From positions 62,001 through 126,000 of the forward strand of contig JAFKNA010000010.1 of NCBI GenBank assembly GCA_017305135.1: a stretch of 64,000 nucleotides of DNA. Direction: 5' to 3'. The translations under genes were made by a program, and so were the position numbers. Positions 9,311-18,721 of this stretch are shown piece by piece; position 1 is the stretch's first letter; every line of letters starts with the position of its first letter. This DNA comes from Lysobacterales bacterium. GTDB lineage: Bacteria > Pseudomonadota > Gammaproteobacteria > Xanthomonadales > Rhodanobacteraceae. The notes beneath the pieces were generated by a model. That model searched no databases, was not told the origin of the DNA, and saw only the letters and a program-made list of their open reading frames with translations.

Positions 9311-9321
9311 GTCGGACCTAC
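9307..9321. repeat. GTAG-type REP palindrome at the end of lpxK
   Basis: GTAGGTCGGACCTAC is a perfect palindrome around CGG and includes the lpxK stop codon. A near-identical 15-mer lies just past the end of lhr at 13961. The GTAG head is typical of REPs mobilised by RAYT transposases in Stenotrophomonas and relatives. Confidence 0.75.
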
Positions 9322-9387
9322 CGCCCTGGCGGTTCAGGGCTGCGAGCCGGGCAGCGGCGGGGGTCCGGGTCGCGCCGGGCCCGCTCA

Positions 9388-9502
9388 GGCCGAGCTGGGG
9401 CTCGGCCGTTCCCAGGGAGCCGTGCTCCGGATGGAGTTCCCGGATTGACCGCGGCCATTGCGCCGGTGCTTATCCCGGGAGCGGCCGAGCCCCAGCTCGG
9501 CC
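9388..9502. repeat. Inverted pair of GGCCGAGC palindromes upstream of lhr
   Basis: The arm 9388-9413 (GGCCGAGCTGGGGCTCGGCC followed by GTTCCC) and the arm 9477-9502 are reverse complements over 25 of 26 bases, and each arm is itself a GGCCGAGC-TGGG-GCTCGGCC hairpin. Copies or degenerate copies occur at 17000 and 42744. Apart from these repeats and the REP at 9307, the 284-bp lpxK-lhr spacer shows nothing I can name. Confidence 0.85.
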
Positions 9503-9594
9503 CATGCTGCGCGGCGCGGCAGCGCGCTCCGGGGTGCGGCCTTGCGATCCCGCCCGCGCGGCCCAATCCTGATCCGGCGCGCAGCCGATCGACT

Positions 9595-12500
9595 ATGCCT
9601 CTCGACACCTTCCATCCCGCCGTCTCCACCTGGTTCCGCCGCGTGTTCCCGGCGCCGACGCCGGCGCAGGAGCAGGCTTGGCCGGCGATCGCCGCCGGCC
9701 GGCATACGCTGATCGCGGCGCCGACCGGCTCCGGCAAGACGCTGGCCGCGTTCCTGGCGGCGCTCGATGATCTGGTGCGGCGCGGCCAGGACGGCGCGCT
9801 GCCGGACGAGACGCTGGTGGTCTACGTGTCGCCGCTGAAGGCGCTGTCCAACGACGTGCAGGCGAACCTCGAGCTGCCGCTGGCCGGCATCGGCGAGGAA
9901 CTCGCGCGCCGGGGATTCCCGGAGGTGGCGATCCGCACCATGGTGCGCACCGGCGACACGCCGCAGGCCGAGCGTGCGGCGATGCGCAAGTGCCCGCCGC
10001 ACATCGTCGTCACCACGCCCGAATCGCTCTACATCCTGCTCGGCTCGGAGTCCGGCCGGCGCATGCTGGAGACCACGCGCACGGTGATCGTCGACGAGAT
10101 CCACGCGCTGGCGCCGAACAAGCGCGGCGCCCACCTCGCGCTCTCGCTGGAGCGCCTGGATGCGCTGTGCGGCCGACGCCTGCAGCGGATCGGGCTGTCC
10201 GCCACGCAGAAGCCGATCGACGAAGTGGCGCGCTTCCTGACCGGTGCTCCCGCCGCGGGCGGGGAGCGCGACTGCGCCATCGTCGATACCGGCCACGCGC
10301 GCGCGCGCGACCTCGCCATTGAGCTGCCGGAGGCGCCGCTGGAAGCGGTGATGTCGGGCGACGTGCGCGGGCAGATGTATGCGCGGCTGGAAGCGCTGAT
10401 CGGCCAGCACCGCACCACGCTCGTCTTCGTCAACACGCGGCGCATGGCCGAGCGGGTCGCGCGACACCTGTCCGAGCACCTCGGCAGGGAGCGCGTGATG
10501 GCGCACCACGGCAGCATGGCGCGCGAGCACCGCCTCGACGCCGAGCAGCGCCTGAAGCGCGGCGAGCTGTCCGCGCTGGTGGCCACCGCCTCGCTGGAAC
10601 TCGGCATCGACATCGGCGACGTGGAGCTGGTCTGCCAGATCGGCTCGCCACGCTCGATCGCCGCTTTCCTGCAGCGCGCCGGCCGCGCCGGGCACCAGGT
10701 CGGCGGGCTGCCCAAGGCGCGCCTGTTCCCCGAGTCGCGCGACGACCTCGTCGAATGCGCCGCGCTGCTGGACGCGGTGCGCCGCGGCGAGCTCGATGCG
10801 CTCAGCGTCGAAGCCGAGCCGCTCGACGTGCTGGCGCAGCAGATCGTGGCCGAGGTGGCCTGCCAGGACTGGGGCGAGCAGGAACTCTACGACTGCCTGC
10901 GCCGCGCCCAGCCATTCGCCGCGCTGACCCGCGAGCGTTTCACCCAGGTGTTGCGCATGCTGGCCGAAGGCTTTTCCACGCGCCGTGGCCCGCGCAGCGC
11001 GTGGTTGCATCGCGATGCGGTCAACGGCGTGCTGCGCGCCGCGCGCGGCGCGCGCCTGACCGCGCTGACCTCCGGCGGCGCCATCCCCGATACCGCCGAC
11101 TACGAGGTGGTGCTGGAGCCGGAGAGCTTCCGCGTCGGCACCGTCAACGAGGATTTCGCCGTCGAGAGCCTCGCCGGCGACGTGTTCCAGCTCGGCAACC
11201 AGTCCTACCGCATCCTGCGCGTCGAGCGCGGGCGGGTGCGCGTCGAGGATGCCAAGGGCGCGCCGCCCAGCATCCCGTTCTGGCTCGGCGAGGCGCCCGG
11301 GCGCAGCGACGAGCTTTCACGCGCGGTGGCGCGCCTGCGCGAGGAGGTCGCCGGCCGCCTTGCTCCATCGCGCGGCGACATGGCGGCCGCGACGGCGGCG
11401 GCGCGCGCCTGGCTGCAGGACGAGGTCGGCCTTGGCGAGGCGCCAGCGCGGCAACTTGCCGATTACCTCGCCTCCGCGCAGGCCGCGCTCGGCCTGCTGC
11501 CGACGCAGGACGTGCTGGTGCTGGAGCGCTTCTTCGACGAAGCCGGCGGCATGCAGCTGGTCATCCATTCGCCCCATGGCAGCCGCCTCAATCGCGCCTG
11601 GGGACTGGCGCTGCGCAAGCGCTTCTGCCGCTCCTTCAACTTCGAGCTGCAGGCCGCCGCCACCGAGGACGCCATCGTGCTGTCGCTCTCGACCAGCCAC
11701 AGCTTCTCGCTGGAGGAGGTCGCACGCTACCTCCATTCGGCCAGCGCCGAGGAGGTGCTGGTGCAGGCGCTGCTCGATGCGCCGATGTTCGGCGTGCGCT
11801 GGCGCTGGAACGCGGTGACCGCATTGGCCCTGCCGCGCTGGCAGGGCGGCAAGCCGGTGCCGCCGCAACTGCAGCGCATGAAGGCGGAGGACCTGCTCGC
11901 GGGCGTGTTCCCGGACCAGGTGGCGTGCCTTGAGAACATCGTCGGCGAGCGGCAGATCCCCGATCACCCGTTGGTCGCGCAGACGCTGCACGACTGCCTG
12001 CGCGTGGCGATGGACGTGGACGGCTTCGTCGCCCTGCTGCGGCGCCTCGAGGCCGGGGAGGCGCGCGTCGTCGCGCGCGATCTCGCCGCGCCTTCGCCGC
12101 TGGCTGCGGAAGTGCTTGCCGCGCGGCCGTACGCCTATCTCGACGACGCACCGCTGGAAGAGCGCCGCACCCAGGCGGTAGCGAGCCGTGGCCTTGTCGA
12201 TCCCGCCCGCGCCGACGACCTCGGCCGCCTCGATCCGGAAGCGATCGACGCGGTGCGCGGCGAGGCCTGGCCCGAAGCGCGCTCGGCCGACGAACTCCAC
12301 GCCGCGCTGCTCGGCATCGGTTTCGTCACGGAGGGCGAAGCCGCGGCTGCTGCCGGCTGGCCGGCCTGGCTGGATGCCTTGGCAGCGGAGCGGCGCGTCA
12401 CCCGGCTGGCGCTGCCGGGCGAAGCCGCGACGGGAGTCTGGGTGCCTGCCGAGCGCCTGCCGCAGTTCGACGCCCTGATGCCGCAGGCTGTGGCGCGACC

Positions 12501-13941
12501 GCCCATCGCCGCGCCAGCGGAATACGCGGCTACCGCATGGACCCCCGAAACCGCGTTGGCCGACCTCCTGCGCGCGCGCCTGACCGCGCTTGGCCCGGTG
12601 CCGGCCAGCCGGCTGGCGGCCTCGCTCGGGATAGCGGACAGCGACGTCGACATCGCACTCGCCGCGCTCGAGCGCGAGGGCGGCATCCTGCGCGGCCGTT
12701 TTTCCGCCGCCGCGCTGGACGCGGGCGGCGAGATGGAATGGTGCGAGCGCCATCTCCTCGCGCGCATCCATCGCTACACCGTGCAGCGCCTGCGCCGCGA
12801 GATCGAACCGGTCGAGCCGCGCGATTTCATGCGCTTCCTCTTCGACTGGCAGCACGTCGCGCCCGGCGCGCAGCTGCGCGGCCCCGACGCGCTCGCCGCG
12901 GCACTTGCCGCGCTTGAGGGCTACGAGGCCGCGGCCGCGGCCTGGGAAGGTTCGATCCTGCCGGCGCGCATCGCCGACTACGATATCGCCTGGCTGGACC
13001 AGCTCTGCCAGAGCGGCCGCATCGCCTGGCTGCGCCTGCGCGCGGCCGGCGGCGCGACCGGTGCGGGACCCGTGCGCGCCACGCCGATCGTGCTGGTGCC
13101 GCGTCGGCAATTGGAGCGCTGGATCGGCCTGGCCGGGCGAAGCGCCGCCAGTGCCGGCGAATTGCGCTCGCGTGCGCAGGCGGCGGTCGATCATCTCGCC
13201 ACGCGTGGCGCGTCGTTCTTCGAGGAACTCCAGGGCGGCACCCGGCTGCTGGACGCGGAACTCCAGGAGGCGCTCGGTCAACTCGTGGCCGCGGGACTGG
13301 TGCATGCCGACGGCTTCAGTGGCCTGCGCGCGCTGGTCGCGCCGGCGCGTGCGACGGCACGCCGCCGCGGCCGCGGACGCCTGCTCGGCCTCGAAGACGC
13401 CGGCCGCTGGGCCCTGCTGCCGCGAGTCGCCGAGGCCGCCGACGGTCGCGATGCCGAGGCGGTGGAGCACGTGGTGCGCGTGCTGCTGCGTCGCTACGGG
13501 GTGATCTGCTGGCGCCTGCTCGCCAACGAGGCGCCGTGGCTGCCACCCTGGCGCGAGCTCCTGCGCGTGTGCCATCGCCTGGAAGCGCGTGGCGAGATCC
13601 GCGGCGGGCGTTTCATTGCCGGCATCTCCGGCGAGCAGTTCGCACTTCCCGAAGCAGTGGCCGCGCTGCGCCAGGTGCGCCGCCGCGGCCACGACGGCCA
13701 GCTCGTCTGCATCAGCGGAGCCGATCCCCTCAACCTGGTTGGCACCCTGCTGGCCGGCGAACGGCTGCCGCGCCTCGCCAATGCGCGCGTGCTCTACCGC
13801 GATGGCATGCCGGTGGCGACGCGGAGCGCCGGGAAAACCGCCGTGCTGGTGGACGCCAGTGCCGGCGAGCGCCACGCGATGCAGCTGCATCTGCTGCGTG
13901 GGCGGGCGCCCGTGGGGGAGCTTGCAGGCGTGGAGGACTGA
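9595..13941 (+). CDS. lhr: Lhr-family large ATP-dependent helicase
   Basis: A 1448-residue superfamily 2 helicase. Near the N-terminus are Walker [10 protein letters not shown] (residues 41-49), motif II DEIH in [16 protein letters not shown], the SAT motif LSATQKPI, and motif [11 protein letters not shown] in the second RecA domain. A winged-helix and Lhr-core domain follow (to about 850), then a long C-terminal extension like that of E. coli Lhr (1538 residues). Lhr is a 3'-5' translocase implicated in DNA repair. I took the ATG at 9595 because similarity begins there; the frame is open further upstream through repeat sequence. The gene is monocistronic and flanked by REP palindromes. Confidence 0.93.
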   Translation: MPLDTFHPAVSTWFRRVFPAPTPAQEQAWPAIAAGRHTLIAAPTGSGKTLAAFLAALDDLVRRGQDGALPDETLVVYVSPLKALSNDVQANLELPLAGIGEELARRGFPEVAIRTMVRTGDTPQAERAAMRKCPPHIVVTTPESLYILLGSESGRRMLETTRTVIVDEIHALAPNKRGAHLALSLERLDALCGRRLQRIGLSATQKPIDEVARFLTGAPAAGGERDCAIVDTGHARARDLAIELPEAPLEAVMSGDVRGQMYARLEALIGQHRTTLVFVNTRRMAERVARHLSEHLGRERVMAHHGSMAREHRLDAEQRLKRGELSALVATASLELGIDIGDVELVCQIGSPRSIAAFLQRAGRAGHQVGGLPKARLFPESRDDLVECAALLDAVRRGELDALSVEAEPLDVLAQQIVAEVACQDWGEQELYDCLRRAQPFAALTRERFTQVLRMLAEGFSTRRGPRSAWLHRDAVNGVLRAARGARLTALTSGGAIPDTADYEVVLEPESFRVGTVNEDFAVESLAGDVFQLGNQSYRILRVERGRVRVEDAKGAPPSIPFWLGEAPGRSDELSRAVARLREEVAGRLAPSRGDMAAATAAARAWLQDEVGLGEAPARQLADYLASAQAALGLLPTQDVLVLERFFDEAGGMQLVIHSPHGSRLNRAWGLALRKRFCRSFNFELQAAATEDAIVLSLSTSHSFSLEEVARYLHSASAEEVLVQALLDAPMFGVRWRWNAVTALALPRWQGGKPVPPQLQRMKAEDLLAGVFPDQVACLENIVGERQIPDHPLVAQTLHDCLRVAMDVDGFVALLRRLEAGEARVVARDLAAPSPLAAEVLAARPYAYLDDAPLEERRTQAVASRGLVDPARADDLGRLDPEAIDAVRGEAWPEARSADELHAALLGIGFVTEGEAAAAAGWPAWLDALAAERRVTRLALPGEAATGVWVPAERLPQFDALMPQAVARPPIAAPAEYAATAWTPETALADLLRARLTALGPVPASRLAASLGIADSDVDIALAALEREGGILRGRFSAAALDAGGEMEWCERHLLARIHRYTVQRLRREIEPVEPRDFMRFLFDWQHVAPGAQLRGPDALAAALAALEGYEAAAAAWEGSILPARIADYDIAWLDQLCQSGRIAWLRLRAAGGATGAGPVRATPIVLVPRRQLERWIGLAGRSAASAGELRSRAQAAVDHLATRGASFFEELQGGTRLLDAELQEALGQLVAAGLVHADGFSGLRALVAPARATARRRGRGRLLGLEDAGRWALLPRVAEAADGRDAEAVEHVVRVLLRRYGVICWRLLANEAPWLPPWRELLRVCHRLEARGEIRGGRFIAGISGEQFALPEAVAALRQVRRRGHDGQLVCISGADPLNLVGTLLAGERLPRLANARVLYRDGMPVATRSAGKTAVLVDASAGERHAMQLHLLRGRAPVGELAGVED

Positions 13942-13960
13942 GAGCGCTTGCGTCGGCCAC

Positions 13961-14046
13961 GTAGGGCCGACCTACGGACGTTTCGCGACATCGCCGCGCA
14001 GACCATCCTCGGCCCTCTACCGCAGGTCGGGGCTAAGTCCCCGATA
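13961..14046. repeat. REP palindromes between lhr and the convergent arginase-like gene
   Basis: GTAGGGCCGACCTAC at 13961-13975 nearly matches the palindrome at 9307. A second hairpin, TCGGGG-CTAAGT-CCCCGA, lies at 14027-14044. They separate the convergent ends of lhr and the minus-strand operon and may act as a transcript barrier, though no T-run follows. Confidence 0.6.
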
Positions 14047-14060
14047 ATGCTTCGCTGGGC

Positions 14061-14930
14061 TTACCAGACGTCCAGACGTCCAATCCGCTCCAGCAGTCTC
14101 AGGTTGAGCGCATGCTGCCCGAGCTGCCAGGCGGCAAGCTGCGCGGGATCGATCGCGGGCTGCCCGTCAAGGGCGCTGAGGCGCCGCTTCCACCCGCTGC
14201 GGTAATGGTGGATGGAGATGTCGCCGGTGATGTCGCTGCCGACGAGCTGGCCGGAGAGCGTATCGATCACGGCGTTCAGGTGCTCCTCGCGGAGCTGCCC
14301 CTGGTCCCAGTTGGTGCGGGCGACCTCCGGCGACAGCACGTCCTTGTCGATCGAGAGATAGGTTGGCTCCGCAAGGCGCTCGGAAAGGAATGCGTCCACC
14401 AGCGCGTCGGGGGTGTCGAAATTGCGGAATGCAGCGGCGAGCCCCAGCCAGCGTGGCCAGCCGGTGTCCACGTCCACCGTCCAGTAGCGCAGCTTGCCGC
14501 GGCGGAGCGGCGCCAGGTAATTCTCCCAGGCGTGTGCGCGCGACACGTCGGCCGAGCCGATGCCGAGCACGTCCACGCGCGTGACGAAGGGCAGCAGCGC
14601 CACCTTGCGCACCCACGAACCGCAGTGGATGCCGAACGGGAAGCGCATGTTGTCCGGGTGGTTGTCGAACACCAGCACCGCGAACGGGCCGTGTGCGACG
14701 GCGCGCGCGACCAGCGGCCAGGTGAGGTGGTGGTAGTCACCGCTGCCGAGGAACACGGTGCCGTGCCGCGCCGGAAGGCGGCTTTCCAGGTGCGCGTCGA
14801 GGGCGCGGAAGCGACGCAGCGAGCAGCCGAAGCGGATCGCCTCCTGCCAGTCGGCAAGATCGAGGCGATGCTCGTCCGGCAGCGGCCCGACCGAGCGGTC
14901 GAAGTCGAGCACCAGCGGCGCGTCGCTCAT
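14061..14930 (-). CDS. Arginase/ureohydrolase-fold protein, function unknown
   Basis: A 289-residue protein with the three metal-site motifs of the ureohydrolase superfamily in altered form: GSGDYHHLT (residues 62-70, where arginases have GGDHS), FDNHPDN (88-94, D-x-H-x-D retained at 89, 91, 93) and YLSIDKDVLSP (191-201, S-x-D-x-D retained at 193, 195, 197 but the last Asp replaced by Ser). A two-metal hydrolase or deacetylase on a guanidino or amide substrate is plausible, but substrate residues of arginase or agmatinase are not evident. It is the last gene of a three-gene minus-strand operon; its ATG overlaps the preceding gene by 4 bp. Confidence 0.65.
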   Translation of the reverse strand: MSDAPLVLDFDRSVGPLPDEHRLDLADWQEAIRFGCSLRRFRALDAHLESRLPARHGTVFLGSGDYHHLTWPLVARAVAHGPFAVLVFDNHPDNMRFPFGIHCGSWVRKVALLPFVTRVDVLGIGSADVSRAHAWENYLAPLRRGKLRYWTVDVDTGWPRWLGLAAAFRNFDTPDALVDAFLSERLAEPTYLSIDKDVLSPEVARTNWDQGQLREEHLNAVIDTLSGQLVGSDITGDISIHHYRSGWKRRLSALDGQPAIDPAQLAAWQLGQHALNLRLLERIGRLDVW

Positions 14931-16030
14931 GGTTCGTCACGCTCCGCCGCGCGGCTTTCCGCCCACTGCCGGTCACTCTCGAAACGGCCGGCAAGGCGCT
15001 TCAGCACCCGGCGCAGCAGGCGGCTGCGCGGACGCACCGCGTGGCGGGTGAAGGTGAACTTTGCGCCCAGCGCGGCCTTGATCGCGGGGTCGGTCCAGCC
15101 GGCGACGTAGCAGGCAAGCTGCCGCCGGCGCGCGTACTCGAGGTTGTGGAACCAGCTCACGAAGTAGAGGTTGCAGTCGCGCGCGGCCGGGTAGTCGAAG
15201 CCGATGTACTTGTCGACCAGCGCCTCGCCGACCACGAAGCACAGATTCCAGCCGATCATGCGCCCGTCCACGCGGTACACGAAGACGATGCCGCCGAGCG
15301 AGGCGTCCTGCAGCACGGCGTCGAAGAAGGCGCGGCTGAGGCGGTCGAAGTGGATTTCGCTTTGCGCATGCACCTGGAGGTAAAGGGCGTAGCAGGCTTC
15401 GCGGAAGGCGGCATCGGTGAAGCGCGGATCGCCGGTGGCGATCTCCTCGACCTCGATCCGGTCGATAACGCGCAGCTTGCGGCGGATGTCCTTGCGCCGG
15501 CTGGCGGACAGGCGCGCGAGGTACTCGTCGGTGGATTCGAAATCGATCGGCGCGAAGGCCAGCGCCTGGCCTTCCAGCAGCACGAAGCCGGCCCGTTCGC
15601 AGGCGGCGGCGACCTCGGCTGCCAGCGTGTTGCTGGCGCGGTCGAGCAGGGGTGATTCGTGCGGGATGTCCTTGACGATCAGGAACGGATGTCTCCGGCC
15701 GGGACCCGCCGCCCAGCCGCGCGCCAAGGCGCCGGCCTCGGCAGCCTCCGGGAACAGCGCGTATTCGGACACCGTGGTGCCGATGAAGCAGGTGCGCGGG
15801 CGCAGCAGGCGGCCCCACCAGCCGTACAGCGGCAGGCGCGACACACGCCGGCGCAGGTCGTCGTCCGCGGTGGTCAGGAGGTCGAACGGGGCGACGAAGG
15901 CGGGCGTCCCGCAGGGCAGCAGCGTCGCCGTGAAGCCCTCGGGCGGATGGGCCAGGAAATGGTGCACCAGGCCCGGCGGTTCGAGCATGCCGTGCAGTGC
16001 CGGCGCCGCCGCGGCGGAAGGCGCCGTCAT
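14927..16030 (-). CDS. FemAB/DUF482-like GNAT-fold acyltransferase
   Basis: A 367-residue soluble protein. The central region (ASRRKDIRRKLR near residue 190, then DKYIGFDYPAARDCNLYFVS and AIKAALGAKFTFTRH) matches the pattern of the double-GNAT proteins called FemAB-like or peptidoglycan biosynthesis/recognition proteins, which transfer an acyl or aminoacyl group. The frame extends further upstream but that part overlaps the neighbouring gene; the ATG at 16030 gives the neat ATGA junction. Substrate unknown. Being locked by 4-bp overlaps between a hydrolase and an arginase-like protein suggests one pathway that builds and trims an acyl or amide bond; this is inference. Confidence 0.65.
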   Translation of the reverse strand: MTAPSAAAAPALHGMLEPPGLVHHFLAHPPEGFTATLLPCGTPAFVAPFDLLTTADDDLRRRVSRLPLYGWWGRLLRPRTCFIGTTVSEYALFPEAAEAGALARGWAAGPGRRHPFLIVKDIPHESPLLDRASNTLAAEVAAACERAGFVLLEGQALAFAPIDFESTDEYLARLSASRRKDIRRKLRVIDRIEVEEIATGDPRFTDAAFREACYALYLQVHAQSEIHFDRLSRAFFDAVLQDASLGGIVFVYRVDGRMIGWNLCFVVGEALVDKYIGFDYPAARDCNLYFVSWFHNLEYARRRQLACYVAGWTDPAIKAALGAKFTFTRHAVRPRSRLLRRVLKRLAGRFESDRQWAESRAAERDEP

Positions 16031-16890
16031 CCGTCGAGGGCGGGAATCATGCCCGCGCCGTGCGGCTGGCTGGCTGCATGGCCACGCGCGATGTCGCGGA
16101 AGAAGCATGCGGAGCGTTCGATCAGCTCGCCGCGCTGCCGGTCCACCGTGACCATGTGGTAGCTGTCCTCGAGCAGCAGCGTCTCCACCGGCGCGCCGAC
16201 GCGGCGCTGGATCAGCCGCACGTTGCGCAGGCTGGCGACGTCGTCGTTGGCGGAATGCACGATGAGGCACGGGGCCCGCACGCGGCCCAGACTTCGCTGC
16301 ACGCGGCGCGAGAGGCGCTGGAACTCGGCCAGCGACGGCCATGGGAAGCCGGCCAGTCCCGCCGCCTGGCTGTCGCCGGACAGCATCGCGCCCACCACCC
16401 GGTTGCGGATGCGCTCGTCCTTGATGCCGTAGGGCTCGACCTCGGCCGAAACACGGCCGCGGCCGATGCCGAGGCGGGTGACGAGCGGCAGCAGGAAGGC
16501 GAGGCGTCCGATCGCCGGCGTGGCCCAGCCATCGTGGAAGAAGGTGGTGCCGTAAAGGCCGAGTCCGTCGACCCGATCGGGCTGCTCGATGGCGAGTTCG
16601 AGCGCCAGCACCGCGCCCATGGAGAGGCCGGCAACGAAGAGATGATCGACCTCGCGCGCGAAGCGTTCGGCGGCCTCGGCGACGCTCGCATACCAGTCAC
16701 GCCAGCCGGTGGCGAGCAGGTCCGCGCCATCGCCGCAATGACCGGCGAGCTGCACGCCGAGCACGCTGAAACCAGCGCGGTTGAGGCCGTTGCCGACGAA
16801 GCGCATCTCGGTCGGGGTGCCGGTGAGCCCATGGATCAGGAGGACTCCGCAGCGGCCGCCGGGCAGGTGGAATTCGCTGGGCTTGATCAT
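16027..16890 (-). CDS. Alpha/beta hydrolase, carboxylesterase/lipase type
   Basis: A 287-residue cytoplasmic hydrolase. The oxyanion segment LLIHGLTGTPTEMRFVGNGL, the nucleophile elbow AGLSMGAVLALELA, a C-terminal acid in PCLIVHSANDDVAS and the catalytic His in LEDSYHMVTVDRQ complete the triad and resemble bacterial carboxylesterase Est30 and monoacylglycerol lipases. No signal peptide. The ATG at 16890 begins MIKPSEFHLPGGRCG; further upstream codons look non-coding. First gene of the operon with the FemAB-like and arginase-like genes. It probably acts on a small acyl ester or thioester. Confidence 0.8.
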   Translation of the reverse strand: MIKPSEFHLPGGRCGVLLIHGLTGTPTEMRFVGNGLNRAGFSVLGVQLAGHCGDGADLLATGWRDWYASVAEAAERFAREVDHLFVAGLSMGAVLALELAIEQPDRVDGLGLYGTTFFHDGWATPAIGRLAFLLPLVTRLGIGRGRVSAEVEPYGIKDERIRNRVVGAMLSGDSQAAGLAGFPWPSLAEFQRLSRRVQRSLGRVRAPCLIVHSANDDVASLRNVRLIQRRVGAPVETLLLEDSYHMVTVDRQRGELIERSACFFRDIARGHAASQPHGAGMIPALDG

Positions 16891-16999
16891 CGGACGAAGG
16901 CGCAACGGGGGACGCGAAAGGGCATCGGGCAGCATGCGGCGATGATCTTTCGCAGGGCTTTCGCGGCTCTCGCAGGCTGGTCGCACGCATCCCGGGCCT

Positions 17000-17019
17000 G
17001 GCCGGGCCCCAGCTCGGCC
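17000..17019. repeat. Degenerate GGCCGAGC palindrome copy
   Basis: GGCCGGGCCCCAGCTCGGCC is a degenerate copy of the palindrome arm at 9477. It lies in the 374-bp region between the divergent hydrolase operon and the phosphodiester glycosidase gene; apart from this and the repeat at 17175 I see no gene there. Confidence 0.6.
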
Positions 17020-17174
17020 GTGCGGATCGCGCGCTTCGGTGGCTCACGCGCCACCGATCACCGCGAATGCGTGCAGGCGTGACCGGGGTCGCGACTCCGG
17101 CCGTCCCGATTGCGGCATACCGGTCGCACGCACGCAGGCTCCGACAAACAGGAGTTGGTCGTGTGCATTGCCTT

Positions 17175-17198
17175 GCAGGAGCGACCCTGGTCGCGACC
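17175..17198. repeat. GGAGCGACC-type REP element
   Basis: GGAGCGACCCTGGTCGC contains the hairpin GCGACC-CT-GGTCGC. The same unit, with a full GTAG head, lies at 40381. It is upstream of the phosphodiester glycosidase gene. Confidence 0.65.
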
Positions 17199-17264
17199 AG
17201 GACGCCGTCGGCCCGGTCGGGTTGATTTAACGGAACCTTGGCGCCGATCGACGAAAATGCCGCG

Positions 17265-18044
17265 ATGCGGATTCCTGCTGCCCGGTTCCTGCCATGGTTG
17301 TTCCTGTCGCTGGCGATGGCGGCGCCGGCCGTTGCGCTAGACAGCGAACGGGCGACCGTCGATGGCATCGGCTTTCGCGTGGTGCGCGTGGATCTGGCCC
17401 GCGAGCGGCTGGAGCTCCTCTGGCGCGACGGGGAAGGAGCGCCCCTCGCCGGTATCGAGGGCTTGCGCCGGCAGGCGCAGTCGCAGGGGCGCCGGCTGAT
17501 CTTCGCCACCAACGCGGGCATCTACGACCGCGAATACCGCCCGCTCGGCCTCCACGTCGAGGAGGGCCGGACCTTGCGGCCGCTCAATACGACGCCCGGT
17601 GCGCCGCGGGCGGGCAACTTCTCGATCCAGCCGAATGGGGTGTTCTATGTCGAGGGCGACCGTGCCGGCGTGATGACGACACGGGCTTTTGCCGCGGCCG
17701 GGCTGTCGCCGCGGCTGGCCACGCAGTCCGGGCCGATGCTGGTGGTGGGCGGGGCGATCAACCCGGCGCTCGATCCGGATTCGGACAGCCTCAAGTGGCG
17801 CAGCGGCGTCTGCGCCCGGCGTCCGCAGGAGGTGGTGTTCGCGGTCAGCGAGGCGCCGGTCAGCTTCCATGCCTTCGCGCGCCTCTTCCGCGACCGCATC
17901 GGCTGCCGCGACGCGCTGTACCTGGACGGCACGCTGTCGCGCATCTGGACCGCCGCGGAGGGCTACGCCGGTGCGCCCGCCTTCATGGTCAAGCCCTACG
18001 CCGGCATGCTGGCGGTGTTCGAGCCGGACAAGCCGGCGCGGTAG
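17265..18044 (+). CDS. Exported phosphodiester glycosidase-family protein
   Basis: A 259-residue protein with a signal peptide (residues 1 to about 24, ending MAAPAVA) and a phosphodiester glycosidase domain (the NAGPA/YigE family). Typical sequence blocks are FATNAGIYDREYRPLGLHVE, NFSIQPNGVFYVEGDR, ATQSGPMLVV and LYLDGTLSRIW. NAGPA removes a covering sugar from phosphodiesters; bacterial members act in the periplasm on unknown substrates, perhaps teichoic or capsular phosphodiesters. I start at the ATG that opens the signal peptide; a TTG nine codons earlier is also open. Confidence 0.8.
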   Translation: MRIPAARFLPWLFLSLAMAAPAVALDSERATVDGIGFRVVRVDLARERLELLWRDGEGAPLAGIEGLRRQAQSQGRRLIFATNAGIYDREYRPLGLHVEEGRTLRPLNTTPGAPRAGNFSIQPNGVFYVEGDRAGVMTTRAFAAAGLSPRLATQSGPMLVVGGAINPALDPDSDSLKWRSGVCARRPQEVVFAVSEAPVSFHAFARLFRDRIGCRDALYLDGTLSRIWTAAEGYAGAPAFMVKPYAGMLAVFEPDKPAR

Positions 18045-18050
18045 CCGCGC

Positions 18051-18581
18051 TCAATCGCGCGCGAGCAGCACGATCACCGCGCCGGTGCCGCCCTGCGCGG
18101 GTCGCGCCGAGGTGAAGGCGAGCACGTCGCCGCGCTGGCGCAGCACCGAGTCGGTGAGGCGCTTCAGCACCGGCCCGGCGGCCGCGGAGCGCAGGCCCTT
18201 GCCGTGCACGATGCGCACGCACAGCTCGCCCTCGCGCTTGCATTCGGCGAGGAACAGGCGGATCGCCTCGCGCGCCACCGTGCTCGACATCTCGTGCAGG
18301 TCGATCTCGGCGCGCACGCTGAAATGGCCTCGGCGCAGGCGCTGTAGCAGGCGCGGCGGCTGGCCGGGCTTCAGGTACTGGATCTCGTCGCCGGCCTCGA
18401 GTTCGGGGTCCATCGGGTGCGTCAGCAGTTCCTCGCGCACGCGCTCCTCGTCGAGCCGCGCCTGCCGCGCATCGGGAGCCGGACGCGGACGCGCCGGCGC
18501 CGCCGCGTGCCGGCGCACCAGCGGCCGCACCGCGCCGATGGCGTCGCGGAACAGGCGCGCATCCTCGTCGTGATCGCTCAT
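18051..18581 (-). CDS. Smr-domain protein (SmrA/YdaL-like)
   Basis: A 176-residue protein: charged N-terminal half, then an Smr (small MutS-related) domain from about residue 85, with the motifs AEIDLHEMS and [10 protein letters not shown] that mark the family. Smr proteins are endonucleases or RNA nucleases; E. coli SmrB cleaves mRNA at collided ribosomes. The canonical LDLHG is IDLHE here, seen in the stand-alone SmrA/YdaL group. It is divergent from surE and convergent with the phosphodiester glycosidase, with a 6-bp gap. Confidence 0.88.
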   Translation of the reverse strand: MSDHDEDARLFRDAIGAVRPLVRRHAAAPARPRPAPDARQARLDEERVREELLTHPMDPELEAGDEIQYLKPGQPPRLLQRLRRGHFSVRAEIDLHEMSSTVAREAIRLFLAECKREGELCVRIVHGKGLRSAAAGPVLKRLTDSVLRQRGDVLAFTSARPAQGGTGAVIVLLARD

Positions 18582-18642
18582 GCGCCGAGGCTAGCAGAAG
18601 CGTCGAGACCGCAGCGCACCGCGCCGCGGGCGGCCGATCCGC

Positions 18643-18648
18643 TATCAT
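18643..18648 (+). promoter_or_regulatory. Possible -10 element upstream of surE
   Basis: TATCAT followed by TGCCGG lies 74 nt ahead of the surE start in the only gap of the block. No convincing -35 hexamer is visible at 17 bp. Confidence 0.3.
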
Positions 18649-18721
18649 TGCCGGCTCCCGATCTTCACCCCGGCTGTGCGCTGTCGCGTGGGCGACGCTG
18701 GCGGGCCGTGCAGGAAACCCG

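Noticed and set aside
11317-13890. An 857-codon open frame antisense to lhr
   Set aside because: A codon-position shadow of lhr: His/Gln/Arg-rich, no domain, no ribosome site.
16031-16342. N-terminal extension of the FemAB-like gene into the hydrolase gene
   Set aside because: The extra 104 residues are Arg/Ala-rich and antisense-like in composition, and the ATG at 16030 makes a standard 4-bp overlap.
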